In this document: piece by piece, positions 1 through 12,095 of the stretch
How the letters are laid out: each line of letters starts with the position of its first letter
Numbering within the stretch: position 1 is the stretch's first letter
Source of the DNA: Hygrophila difformis
Taxonomy: Eukaryota; Streptophyta; Magnoliopsida; Lamiales; Acanthaceae
Assembly (NCBI GenBank): GCA_030278955.1
Contig: JAOANR010000003.1
Span: 61,621,628 to 61,685,627, forward strand
Direction: 5' to 3'
DNA: 64,000 nt
Notes under the pieces: generated by a model
Databases searched by the model: none
Told to the model about the DNA's origin: nothing
The model's input: the letters and a program-made list of their open reading frames with translations, nothing else
Made by a program: the position numbers and the translations under genes

Positions 1-106
1 ACAATGGATTCATACTAAACCCCAAAAAAAAATAAAAATAAAAATAAAAATAAAAATAATACTACAAGTATATAGATAAATTTAAAAAAGAAAAGAAAAG
101 AAAAAT

Positions 107-1426
<1,320 letters not shown>

Positions 1427-2149
1427 TTTTTTTTTGTGCTTTTTTTTTTTTCTTTCGTCGACGATGATTAAAGTTATTGCGTTATTTTTGGCGGATAAAT
1501 ATTATTTAGGAAAGAAGGAAAATAGTGAAGTATCCGCCAATGTATTGAAACTATTCTTTTGTGATGTTGAGGACAAGTTCCTGAATATATATGTAAATCG
1601 AACAACTTGTGGAGTAGAAGAATTTAGGCTTAAATTAAGGACATGGAGTGGAAGAGCTATTTTTTTGTCGAGAAATATGAGGAGATGATGAATGTTGGGG
1701 AAAGGGTAAAAGGAAGATAACTCGATGTGGGATGGAGAAATTCACAAAAATTATTACTCCTATATATATTACTTTACCTAAATATATTTTGATTTTAGGG
1801 GAAACTTGGCGATATATATGAAGCATTTACAAAGATAACAGACTGTACTCATGCTACATGTGGTATGTGAGAATTTAAAAACATATTGAACAACAATTTT
1901 ATATATATATTTTTACCGAACAACCAATACAGACTAAGAAAATGATAGTCCTCGCCCCCATGCCACACAAAATTGAACCACAAATTGGTATACATCATAG
2001 AATATTTTTGTAATCCGAATATTATTACAAAAAGAAACTACTATTCCTAATGCATTGGAAAGCATTAGGAATATTATTGACTGCTTATCTTTTTCATCTA
2101 CTTCTGTTTCAGGGACATAAAATGTGTTGACTACTGATCTTTCTCGTTG
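1427..2149. other. Upstream region of the LIM gene, no gene seen
   Basis: AT-rich DNA with T-runs just before the LIM start codon and no supportable ORF, RNA gene or repeat. It should hold the LIM promoter; no unambiguous TATA box could be assigned. Confidence 0.5.
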
Positions 2150-2163
2150 TGTATGTTGACAAG

Positions 2164-2332
2164 TTTTTTTTTTTGGAGGAGCCATTGAAGGCCTGGAAAG
2201 GGGTGGTGGGAGCCCATGCCACACAATTACAAAGGGGAAATAAAGGGAGGGATAGGGGGCCGGTGGGAATCGAACCTCCAACCTTCCGTTGGAAGTCAAG
2301 GGACTTAACCGCTTGGGCTAGGTCCTCATCCC
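2164..2332 (-). mobile_element. SINE (family 1), complete copy
   Basis: The copy reads on the minus strand and ends in an oligo-A tail (oligo-T at 2164-2174). Near its 5' end it carries tRNA-like pol III promoter boxes: an A-box-like tagcccaagcgg and a B-box ggttcgattcc. It is flanked by a perfect 14-bp target-site duplication, tgtatgttgacaag, at 2150-2163 and 2333-2346. The body is nearly identical to the copy at 28741, so the family was active fairly recently. Confidence 0.9.
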
Positions 2333-2376
2333 TGTATGTTGACAAGTTTGTTTTCAATTTATTATATACAATTGAC

Positions 2377-2378
<2 letters not shown>

Positions 2379-2423
<45 letters not shown>
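2379..2423 (+). repeat. (AAT)n microsatellite
   Basis: About 15 uninterrupted AAT units directly downstream of the SINE. Confidence 0.95.
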
Positions 2424-2425
<2 letters not shown>

Positions 2426-3380
2426 GAATTAGTATTTCTACCCATACTTTAGAAAAATGTTACTTTTAAGTCTCTAAAAAATGTGTTTGGTTGATCCAAA
2501 TAAAAGGCAATCTTCATAACCATCATCATCATTCTTATAATGTGAAACATTTAAAATCCATCAATATATATACTGTATATTACTATTACATAAGTAGACG
2601 GCATATATGTATATAGTAGTATATGCTTTTTGTTCCCCACAATATAATTACATTACATTGACTTAAGATGAACAATAGTAATAATAGAAAAGGGAAGTCA
2701 AAGGGTTGATCCACCAAGGCATATGCAGAACTTGTTCCCACCATAGCAAGAAGCACTCTTGAATAATAAAGTTGCCATGTAGAATATTCTTACAAGCTTG
2801 GATGCATCATCAGGCCTGGAGTGTGCATGGATGCATATCTATGCTAAATGCTCCTTCAGCCACTTGTGGACACCTCATCACCATTATTATTATTATCATT
2901 ACAATCACTGCTGAAACCACTACACCACCCAAATGCATTCTTGAATTTTCCATTGCCCCAAATTGTATATAACTGTGGTCTTGCTTGTTTTGGATTTCTC
3001 AAGTCTTCTCTCAATTCTTTTTCTGTGGCATATATTCATCATCATTACTCATATATATATATATGGTTCTTTTAATAGGATTGGGTGGAATTGCAATGAG
3101 AATGAATTACTGTCTGGAATATGGGTGTAAGATTATGTTGGATAATTATCGTTCATGGAATTACATATTAAATTTTAATTGTTTCTTTGGACCTGTTTGT
3201 TTTGGCTTTTGAAAAAAGTAGAAATCAGTAATAAAAGGAGAATGAGAGAAAAGGAGAATTTAGAAGCAAAAGCAGCTCAAATAATTGTTTGGATTGATAC
3301 TATTAAAGTTGCTTTTCAACGGAAACATGCTTGGACGATGAAGTGTACGTAGAAGGACTTTTGATATATTAAAAGGGAAT
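2424..3380. other. Intergenic region, no gene seen
   Basis: AT-rich DNA without a supportable gene. A stretch near 3190-3300 (tgtttgttttggcttttg) resembles the end of the MITE at 57262-57728 and may be a decayed relative. Confidence 0.4.
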
Positions 3381-5286
3381 GGTTATGGTACTACCAAACA
3401 ATTGGTAGTACATCAAGACAATTGATTTGAGCCATTGATGTGTTTTTAATTTTAGTGGTTGAGATTAATTATAAGGGTAAGTTGGTAATTACACGTATTT
3501 AATCTATAAGATATAATTTTTAAAATGGAGGACTACCAAAGAAATAGGCAAGTAGAGATAAATGAAGGAAGAACAATAACCGACAAAATTACATTAATTT
3601 AACGACATTGTTTAATTCATTTTAGCGACGTCAATATATTGAAAATCTGATATTTATCTATTTAGAATTTCAAAATTTTGATAGGATATTTAGATTCCTA
3701 GTAGGTAAATTTTCATATAAAGAACATCAAAATCTGAGTCCGTCTGAGAAAGCTAGAGCCATTTGAAGTTCATGCGATTCTAAAAAATATAGTCTTTATA
3801 TTTAAGCGATGGTGGCTTTGCAATTCAGCGACGGGAGCTTTACAATTCAGCGATATAGTGTGTGAATTTCAGCGGCAGAGCCCATACAACAAAGTTTACG
3901 TGACAAACTTCAAATGACTCTAACTTTACTAAAACGAACTCGGATTTGGACGTTCTTTATAGAAAAATTTATCTACACGATGCAATGAATTTAAATATCC
4001 TATCAGATTTTAGAAATTACAAATAGAAAAATAGCATATTTTCAAAACAACGAGCATAAGATATATTTTTTTTTTGAAAATCTGGTATTTATCTATTTGG
4101 AATTTCAAAATTTTGATAGAATATTTAGATTCCTTGCATCGAGTCGGTAAATTTTTATATAAAGAAAGTTTGATCCATTTGAAGTTCATTGTGATTCTAA
4201 AAAAATATAGCATTTGCATTTCAGCGACGGTGGCTTTGCAATTCAGCGTCGGACGCTTTACAATTCAGCGATATAGTGTGTATATTTCAGCGACAGCCTA
4301 TACAACAAACCCTATGTGACAAACTTCAAATGGCTCCAATATTTTCAAACGAACTCAGATTTAGATGTTCTTTATATGAAAATCTATGCACTCGATGCAA
4401 TGAATTTAAATATCCTATCAGATTTTAAAAATTACAAATAGAAAAATAACATATTTCCAAAACAACGAGCATAATATATATGTTCTTTTGAAAATATGTT
4501 ATTAATACATTTGAATTTTATAAATTTGATATGCTATTTAAATTCCTTGAATTGAATAGGTAGATTTTCATATAAAGAATGTCAAAATCCGAGTTCATTT
4601 GAGAAAGTTAGAGTCATTTGAAGTTCATTGCGATTCTCAGAAACGTAGCATTTACATTCCGCGACGGTGACTAAAAAATTCAGCGAATGAAGCTTTACAA
4701 TTCAGCGACATGATCTATAAATTTCAGCGACATAGCCTTTACAACAAACCCGATGTGACAAACTTCAAATGGCTCTAACTTTCTCCAACGAACTCGGATT
4801 TGGACGTCCTTTTATGAAAATCTCTCTACTCAATGCAAGGAATCTAAATATCCTATCAAATTATATAAGTTCTAAATAAAGAAATAGCATACTATGAGGC
4901 ACGAGAGACTCTAGAGATGAATAAAAATCAAGAATAATTCAGCGACTGGCCAAGAGGTTTTCAGCGAATGAAAAATTAAGCAAGGTTTTATGATTTTGCA
5001 AAGTAATTGTTAAATATATTCGTTAAAGCTAAATTTTGAAATTACATTATCAAAGCTTTTTTTTTTTCTGTTAGAAATTGAAATATATAAGTTGCAAATT
5101 TGTTAATATCTATTTATGGATACAAATCATTAAAATTTTAATAATGTATGGTTAACAATCACCTTACTAAATATATAGTTATGGTATTTTGACAATTATA
5201 TCATTTTTAAATTACAACCATTAGATCACTTTTAATGGTGTAGATTTATTGTCTTGATGTACTACCAAATCTTTGGTAGTCATATC
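3381..5286. mobile_element. Non-autonomous TIR DNA transposon containing tandem snapback repeats
   Basis: The outer ~45 bp are inverted repeats: actaccaaa..attggtagtacatcaagacaat at the left end (3390-3425) matches the reverse complement of 5240-5287. The interior has no ORF longer than about 80 codons. It holds three diverged ~420-bp units (about 3639-4072, 4073-4486, 4487-4900). Each unit is an imperfect palindrome around a centre rich in cagcgac. A clean target-site duplication was not found, so the superfamily is uncertain; the long AT-rich interior fits Mutator-like or hAT-like derivatives. Confidence 0.7.
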
Positions 5287-5392
5287 AAAATTAGGGTTTT
5301 TATATTATTAACAAATTTAAACCATTAGTAACAACTTTTATGAACAATTTCGTCTATAAATATTGTTTGTTTGATACTAAGAATACTAAAGC

Positions 5393-5485
5393 CATAGGTT
5401 GGGGGTTCGATCCCCACCCGGTCCTCTATCCCTCCCCTTTATCCCCTTTGTAATTTGTGTAGTTTGGGCTCTCACACACCTTTGA
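5393..5485 (+). mobile_element. SINE family 1 relic
   Basis: Retains the B-box region (gggttcgatccc, 5404-5415) and the body (ctatccctccc, ctttgtaatttgtg, gggctc) of family 1, with the 5' end missing. A Copia element is inserted a few bases downstream, which may have cut off the tail. Confidence 0.65.
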
Positions 5486-5505
5486 CGATACATTAGTATC
5501 ACCGA

Positions 5506-5682
5506 TATTAAGGCATGATTATAGGGCATGTTTATAGGGATTATATTACTGTGATATTAATACAAAATTATAGATAGTAAATATTGTATACTTTCCATAC
5601 TTATATCTTTCTGTATCTTTATAATGGGAATTCTATTCCTTGTAATGGCAAGACAAATTATTACCATATCATAAATCTTATA
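5506..5682 (+). repeat. 5' LTR of the deleted Copia element
   Basis: Matches 7453-7628 except for three substitutions and one indel. It ends directly before the tRNA-Met primer binding site. Confidence 0.92.
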
Positions 5683-5732
5683 TGGTATCAGAGCATATTA
5701 CGATCCACTATTTTTCAATTGTTTGATTAACC

Positions 5733-6503
5733 ATGACTGATTCATCATCTTCACAAACCACTGAACTTACATCTCCAGTCATTGTCATCACCACACCATT
5801 TCCAACATCCCACAAATTAACACGTTCAAATTTTCCTCAATGGCTTTCCCTTGTGACAGACATCCTCAACGGTCATGATCTTCTTGGATATGTGAATGGT
5901 TCTACACTGGAACCTGTTTCCACTGATGCCGCACATCGCTTATGGTTTCGACAAGATCAGCTGGTATACGCTTTTCTCCAAGGCTCTCTCACAGATGAGG
6001 TATCTCCATATATTACCTCTTACACATCCTCTGCATCTGCCTGGCGTGGTCTTCATTCAATTTTTGCAAGCAAATCAAGGGCTCGTGTAAGGCAATTGAA
6101 GAGTGATCTTCAATCCGCCAAGATGGGCACCCGTGGAGTTGCTGACTATATGCACTCTCTCAAGGCAAAAGCTGATGAATTGTCTCTCATTGACTCTCCC
6201 ATTTCTGATGATGATTTCACATTATATGTTTTAGGCGGTCTCAGTCCAAAGTTTCGGGACATTGCTGCCTCAATTCGTGCTCAAACAAACTCGATCCCTT
6301 TTCCCCAACTCATGGATCTTTTGATAGCACAAGAAAAATTTGTTGACACTCTAGATGATTCGAAATCTGAGTTATCTGTCTCGGCTAATATAGCTCAATC
6401 CAGATCTAATCGCAACCACTGGAATTCACACACTGGTTCATCTCGTGGATCCGGCCGTGGAAGGGGCCGCGGTTACTTCTCTAACTCACGTCATTCTGGG
6501 TAG
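5733..6503 (+). CDS. Copia Gag fragment (deleted element)
   Basis: 256 codons starting at the first ATG after the primer binding site and ending in TAG. It contains the Copia-type gag polypeptide region (FPQWLSLVTDIL near residue 36, later LSPKFRDIAASIR) and ends in an RGSGRGRGRG basic stretch where Gag normally leads to a CCHC knuckle. The knuckle and all of pol are lost at this point through the internal deletion. Gag packages element RNA in the cytoplasm in this family; whether this truncated form does so is unknown. Confidence 0.8.
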   Translation: MTDSSSSQTTELTSPVIVITTPFPTSHKLTRSNFPQWLSLVTDILNGHDLLGYVNGSTLEPVSTDAAHRLWFRQDQLVYAFLQGSLTDEVSPYITSYTSSASAWRGLHSIFASKSRARVRQLKSDLQSAKMGTRGVADYMHSLKAKADELSLIDSPISDDDFTLYVLGGLSPKFRDIAASIRAQTNSIPFPQLMDLLIAQEKFVDTLDDSKSELSVSANIAQSRSNRNHWNSHTGSSRGSGRGRGRGYFSNSRHSG

Positions 6504-6569
6504 GGGATATCTAATTTTCCAAAACTCATGGAACCACAACTCCACGTATCGTATGTCAACACTTGCAAA

Positions 6570-7465
6570 TCACCTTTGTCTTGAAGGATCTTGGCCCACT
6601 GACATATTTTTTAGGAGTTGAAGTAACTCGGTGTCGGGAAGGTTTATTTCTTTCCTAACACAAGTATATGCTGGGACTTCTTCAAAAGTTTCATATGGAG
6701 GGGTCAAAACCTGTTTCCACACCAATGGCTATGTTGAATAACCTTTCAGTTTCGGGTGATGTTGATTCGACTGAGTATCGAAGTGCAATAGGGGGATTAC
6801 AATATCTTACTATTACCAGGCCGGATATCTCTTTCGCTGTAAACAAGTTGGCCCAGTCCATGGCTCATCCCACAACCCTTGATTGGTTAGGGGTCAAACG
6901 CATTTTACGCTACCTCAGGGGCACGATTCACCATGGTTTATTACTTCGCACACCTCAGGCATTTACACTTATGGCTTATTCAGATTCTGATTTTGGTGGA
7001 AATGTCTTAGATGGGAAGTCAACCTCGGCATACATTATTTTCTTGGGTTCATCCCCGATATCCTGGAGATCGCGAAAACAAACTGGTGTTGCACGTTCTT
7101 CTACTGAGGCTGAGTTTCGCGCTCTTGCCTCGACTGCCTCTGAAGTATGTTGGATATATCAGCTATTCTATGAACTTGGCTTGTCACTACAATCCAATCC
7201 TAAACTTCTATGTGATAATCTAGGAGCCACACGCCTGGCACTGAATCCTGTTATGCACTCCAGGATGAAGCACATTGCTCTAGATCTTCACTTTGTGCGG
7301 GATTTGTCAAGCAAAGGCATCTTCAAGGTTGTCTATGTCACCACCACAGATCAATTGGCGGACCTACTCACTAAACCTCTTCCTCGATCACGTTTTTGTC
7401 TTTTACGTTCCAAAATTTCCGTGGCTGATGGCACGTCCATTTTGCGGGGGCGTATTAAGGCATGA
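6570..7465 (+). pseudogene. Copia RT C-terminus and RNase H fragment
   Basis: The sequence resumes just before the RT motif VLKDLGPLTYFLGVE, with a likely one-base insertion near 6575 and an in-frame TAA at 6655-6657. From 6668 it is open for 265 codons: the RT tail (ITRPDISFAVNKLAQ) followed by Copia RNase H (YSDSDFGG, SSTEAEFRAL, LCDNLGA, TDQLADLLTKPL). The polymerase active site YVDD is missing, so it is not a working RT. It is a remnant retained because it lies near the 3' LTR. Confidence 0.85.
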
Positions 7466-7628
7466 TTATAGGGCATGTTTATAGGGATTATATTACTGTG
7501 ATATTAATACAAAATTATAGATAGTAAATACTGTATACTTTCCATACTTATATCTTTCTGTATCTTTATAATGGGAATTTTATTCCTTGTAATGCAAGAC
7601 AAATTATTACCATATCATAAATCTTACA
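7453..7628 (+). repeat. 3' LTR of the deleted Copia element
   Basis: Preceded by the purine-rich tract tttgcgggggcg and followed by the accga target-site duplication. Confidence 0.92.
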
Positions 7629-7633
7629 ACCGA

Positions 7634-8220
7634 TAACCACAAAAAAAGAATATGTTATTTTGAACTTTATTTTCTTAACTTATTATTTATTTTTATTAAA
7701 ATAAAATAACTGGATCAGAACGAATGAGATCAAATTAAAAACAACCAGGACCAGACCATAAGAATAAAATTAAACTGAATTAAATCGTACCAAACTAGAC
7801 CCAACAAGACCAAACCAAATTGAATCAGATAATATCAAATAGTAGTAAATAATAGGACCAAAAGAGACCAGATTCTCTAATTCGAGACAAGAGAACATGC
7901 CGTAAGATGTGAAGTATATATAATCTAGTAAATCCATACCCATATAGAGGGAATGGGTTAGTGTGCAGGTGGCTGCACATGCAGCTACCATGTGTGTGAT
8001 GTGGGGAGTTGTGTTGTGTGATGTATAAAATTGTGTATTTTTTTATGTTGGGGGAGGTGTGTTGTGTGATACCAAAAATGTGATGCTCAAAGATGTATTT
8101 TGTGATGCGAGATGCCTTTTTGTGATGTCTGCATCTAAAGGCTCTTGAAGGGGTTGTACCGTAACCGGATTGCATATAGAGGGTTAAAATTTTAAAGACA
8201 CAATAAAATTTATAGCGTAA
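7634..8220. other. Intergenic region, no gene seen
   Basis: Low-complexity AT-rich DNA with GA/CA-rich stretches. Its ORFs have no recognisable domains and are interrupted by repeats. Confidence 0.45.
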
Positions 8221-8221
8221 G

Positions 8222-8395
8222 TTTTTTTTGTCTTTTTTTTAAGACGAAGCCAGATAAATGGGTGGTGGGAGAGTCCACGTCACACAAATTACAAATGAAT
8301 AAATGTTAGTGATAGGGGATCGTAGAGAATTAAAACCTGACCATAATGTTGTAAGGCAGTAAATTAGTTACTTGACAAGTTCTTATCTCTAATTT
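8222..8395 (-). mobile_element. Diverged SINE family 1 copy
   Basis: In minus orientation it keeps the recognisable body (gggtggtgggag, cacacaaattacaaatga) after an oligo-T start, but the B-box region is mutated. An old copy. Confidence 0.6.
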
Positions 8396-8509
8396 ATACG
8401 GTAAGTTATATGAAGACAATGGTCGAAGCCGTGTTGTTTTATTAATATCCATATTTTTGGATAATTTAATCAGTAAATAATAAAAAATAATTACTCGTTT
8501 TATTTACTA

Positions 8510-8838
8510 CTCCTTCCGTCCCAACTAATATGTTATGTTTGGCTTTTTGACAAATGAATAAATAATTGCTCTTCGAAAAAAAACTAATATGTTATGTTTG
8601 GCTTTTTGACACTGTTCATTGTTCTACTTTGACTTGATTTTATTGCATGTATATATTTGGGAAAAATAGTCGAGTTGGGTCTTAGTATTAGAATCGTATA
8701 ATCATGTAGTTTTAGAATATATATTTTATACTACATAATTTTTTGTTGTACACATTTGGAGATATTAGTGGTTGAAAAAATACATTGGATTGTGTGCAAA
8801 AGTGAAACAAGACAAGTTAAGTGGGACGGATGAAATAA
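8510..8838. mobile_element. Stowaway-like MITE
   Basis: Terminal ctccttccgtccca is mirrored by gtgggacggatg at the right end, the typical Tc1/Mariner-derived MITE terminus, next to TA. A ~29-bp internal segment (aactaatatgttatgtttgg and following bases) is duplicated at about 8524 and 8582. Confidence 0.75.
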
Positions 8839-8942
8839 TATACACTCCAATTAATTTATAGATTTGGGCAATAGAGCAGTAACAATAATCTAATTAAATC
8901 TTTCTGAATACAATTACCTATAATTTATTCGAGGATATATCA

Positions 8943-9486
8943 TCATATATATAAGTGGGAATAGTTGTCCTTTTGCCACCTAAAAATTAAAATGTCGTTT
9001 TTGCCCTTCATTGCTTTCCCTGTTAAGTACTTCATTAACAACCCCACCCAATCAGCAATACTATTTATGCTAACATGTTTTACCGAATTTCTCCTTCTAA
9101 AGTCTTCATAATTCATTTTTCTAATTCATTTTTTTGCTATTGGACTATTTTGCTCACATATTCTTTTCCATTAGCATTGGACTATTTGACCCAACTTGCT
9201 AACACTTTATTCCTCCCCAACCCTAATTTTGTGTCGAAAGGCCCTCTGTTCTCCATCGAGCCATAAAAATGATTTTTTTTTTATTTACTTCAGGTTAGAT
9301 CCTTACTTTAAAATAATATTTAAAAATACAAATTCCTTGTTTTCCTTAGATGTAGTTAATTTTATTGAGACAATTGAAACAATCATACGATTATGATATC
9401 ATCGTCACCATCTATATATCAAATCTTACAATTTATATATCAAATCTTACGAACGAGGGGCGTAGCCCGCTCCTAACTATGACTAG
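8943..9486 (+). mobile_element. Non-autonomous Helitron
   Basis: The 5' end begins TC (tcatatatataag) after an A. The 3' end is CTAG followed by T, preceded about 12 nt upstream by a short GC hairpin (gggcgtagccc at about 9458-9468). This is the plant Helitron signature: TC start, 3' hairpin, CTRR end, insertion between A and T, no target-site duplication or TIR. It encodes no Rep/helicase, so it would depend on another element. Confidence 0.65.
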
Positions 9487-9487
9487 T

Positions 9488-9511
9488 ATATATATATATA
9501 TATATATATAT
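9488..9511. repeat. (TA)n microsatellite
   Basis: Uninterrupted TA dinucleotides immediately after the Helitron 3' end. Confidence 0.9.
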
Positions 9512-9792
9512 TATGGAATTTTGCATTTATAATTACTACAGTATTCTATATTACATGAAATCTTATCACCTAAGAATATTGTGGAAAATGCAATCTTTAT
9601 TTTCTCGTATAAAATGAATTAAATTTTTTATATGGTTTTTACATCATACTCCCATTTCCAAATAAATACTCCAATTTATTGAAACGATAACAGCGACTTT
9701 ACTTGTCGTAAATACAAAAATGCGCTTTCTATACAAAACAACACCATATCATCGTCATCCAATTTTTCAAATTTTGAATTATTAGTATATAA

Positions 9793-10132
9793 TAGGGGTG
9801 TCAATTTCAGTTTTCGGGTCGTGTTCCTGTCGTTTTGATCAGGTTGTATAATATTTCAGGTCGGGTTTCGAGTCGACCTGATTTCGGAAAAAACTCAAAT
9901 TGACCAAACTCAAACCTGAAATTTTTTGTGTCGTTCGGGTTCGTTTTATCTGGTTATAGGCCAAAATTGACATAATTTCATGTTTTGGGTCGTGTTCGTG
10001 TCAGGTTGAACAGGTTGTATAATATTTCAGGTCGGATATCGAGTCGACCTGATTTGAAAAAAACCTAAAATGACTAAACCCAAATCTAAAATTTTTCGTG
10101 TCGGTCAGATTCGTGTCTAAATTGACACCCCT
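9793..10132. mobile_element. hAT-like MITE
   Basis: Terminal inverted repeat taggggtgtcaattt at the left and aaattgacaccccta at the right. The interior repeats TCGGGTCGTGT-like words. The same family occurs at 52858-53179. No coding capacity. The 8-bp duplication expected for hAT is not clear here. Confidence 0.75.
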
Positions 10133-10715
10133 AACTATATTAGGGAGTATGTATTTTGTGTGGACGCATTTATATTTATGTGACAATTGAGTCGGCCAAT
10201 TAAATGCAGGAAACACTACTGTATATTTATAAAATATTTTATTATTTTGATCAACAAGGAAAAAGGAATTCAAGAAAAAAAAAAAAAAAGAAAGAAAGAA
10301 AGAAAGGAAAGAAAAGAAATATATTACCCATGTTGTGATTTACTCGAACAGCTAACCATATGTAGTATACCTGAATTCATGTGAAATAACGACAACACTG
10401 TCAAATCAAAATGAGGACCAAGCCTGAAATGACATGGTAATTAATTTCAAATTAATTCTAAATGTTAGATATATGCATGAAATTCCACACCACTTTCCCA
10501 ACACCAATGAATTTACAATTTATTTGTTTATTTATTTATTGCGGCCTTCAAAGTATACTCCATAATTGTACCAACGTACATCAATATTGATAATGACTTA
10601 CCAAACGTGGTTGGCCTAAATGTTTGGGATAGACAGTTTTTTAATGTCCACCAGATTCTCAAGGGATTAGTCTTGGATCCCCGTATATGTCAAAAAAACA
10701 TATCGATAATATGAT
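10133..10715. other. Intergenic region with a SINE family 2 relic
   Basis: No gene seen. It contains an AAAG-rich tract (10274-10318). At about 10605-10699 is a decayed SINE family 2 copy (ggttggcctaaat, ccaccagattctcaagg, short A tail), which the downstream Copia element adjoins. Confidence 0.55.
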
Positions 10716-10986
10716 TGTTGAGGATAAAGAAGAAGGAACCATCTGGATGACACAGAAGCTGAAGCATGTTGGAGTTGGATAGCAGTAGTTCTGCTCTCTT
10801 CACTTTGTGTTTTATCTCTTAGGGGCAGTTTAGTATTTTACTATATTAGTGCCACTTAGTTCAGTACATATCGCATTAGCACTTTATATAAATAGGTTGT
10901 CCATTGTACCGTAAATATACTTCAGATTCATTCTCAAAACAATGGAGACGGTTATTTACGCTTTCTGCTTCGTCTAGATCTCAACA
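10716..10986 (+). repeat. 5' LTR with TATA box
   Basis: Contains tatataaata at 10885-10894, the likely U3 promoter core. Confidence 0.92.
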
Positions 10987-11088
10987 TGGTATCAGAGCCA
11001 ATGGAGATCCTTTCTTGAGCTCGATTTCTTCGCATTTGTTTTGAGTTGAATTACCTTTCTTCCTCTACCTTTTCTGATTTCTTATGGT

Positions 11089-12095
11089 ATGGAGGATGGA
11101 GATAAAACTCCTGATAATTCCGGTCTCAAGTCTGGTGAGACGGTGGAACAGAGTAGCGACGATTTCTCGCTTACTCCTGCAGATCATGCTCATTTCCAGT
11201 TGACTCCAATTCAGCTTGATGGAACGAACTGGACTGCTTGGAGAATCGCCGTGCTTACTGCCCTGCGTGTTAAGAAAAAGGAAAAATTCATCGATGGTAC
11301 ACTTTCTCCTCCTGATGTTCTAGATCCTCAATATAGCTCTTGGTTGTGCGTAGATAGCTTAATTCTTACCTGGTTGAGGAATTCCATATCTCCTGAAATC
11401 TATAGAAAATTTATTCATAGTGAAACTGTAGAGAACTATGGATTGATTTAGAGGATTGTTATGGTCAGACGAGTGCTCCAACGATCTTACATCTTAAAAG
11501 GAAATTGATGAATTTAACTCAAGGGAATCGAACTGTGTCAAGTTATTATGGAGATTTTAAGATGCATTGGACTGATTTGAAGGCTTTAGATCCATATCCT
11601 GTGTGTAGCTCAGAAGTTTTAAGAGCATTGGTGGAGCGTGACCAACGTGATATGTTGTTGCAATTTCTGATGGGGTTAAATGAGGATTACTCGCATGTCT
11701 GTAATCAAATTCTACTCATGTGTCCTTTACCCACTGCAAGTAAGGCATATGGTATAATTTGTAGTGCAGAAGCACAAAAGGGAGTTTTAGGTGTAACTAG
11801 CTCGAATGATGGTAGCACAGGCTTTATACTTTCTGTTTCTGAGACAGGTTTAACTGACAAAGGATCGGGTGATAAAAGAGTCTTCTGTAGCTACTGTAAG
11901 AAATCGGGGCACTCAAGGGAAAAATGCTTTCAGCTGGCAAATAAATCAGCATTTTGTGAGCATTGTAAGAAGAAAGGCCATGTGAAAGCAAACTATTTTC
12001 AGCTGACCGGAGTAATACCAGACTGGTGCAAGACTCTAGGAGATAGGGGAAAGGAAAATCTATTGCTGCTGGAGCTGTTCTTTCTCAGTCTGTGA
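11089..12095 (+). pseudogene. Copia gag, frameshifted
   Basis: Starts at ATG 11089. The N-terminal domain (LDGTNWTAWRIAVL) is followed by a one-base deletion near 11432 leading to a TAG at 11449. The frame resumes from about 11455 and includes NRTVSSYYGDFKMHW. Two zinc knuckles follow: the first is a normal CX2CX4HX4C (CSYCKKSGHSREKC), while in the second the last cysteine is replaced by tyrosine (CEHCKKKGHVKANY). A second frameshift near 12050 separates gag from the protease. Confidence 0.85.

Larger units (their letters stand above)
5506..7628 (+). mobile_element. Internally deleted Copia LTR retrotransposon
   Basis: Two near-identical LTRs (5506-5682, 177 bp; 7453-7628, 176 bp) enclose a 1.77-kb interior. 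A perfect 5-bp target-site duplication, accga, flanks the element (5501-5505 and 7629-7633), so its ends are intact. The primer binding site tggtatcagagc at 5683 matches initiator tRNA-Met. Zinc knuckle, protease, integrase and most of reverse transcriptase are absent: gag runs to 6503 and the sequence resumes late in RT. The LTRs differ at about four positions, suggesting a fairly young insertion. It cannot be autonomous. Confidence 0.92.

Noticed and set aside
2149..2469. ORF with a poly-Asn run and ORFs around the SINE
   Set aside because: They are read through a SINE and an AAT microsatellite in both directions; the protein text is explained by the repeats.
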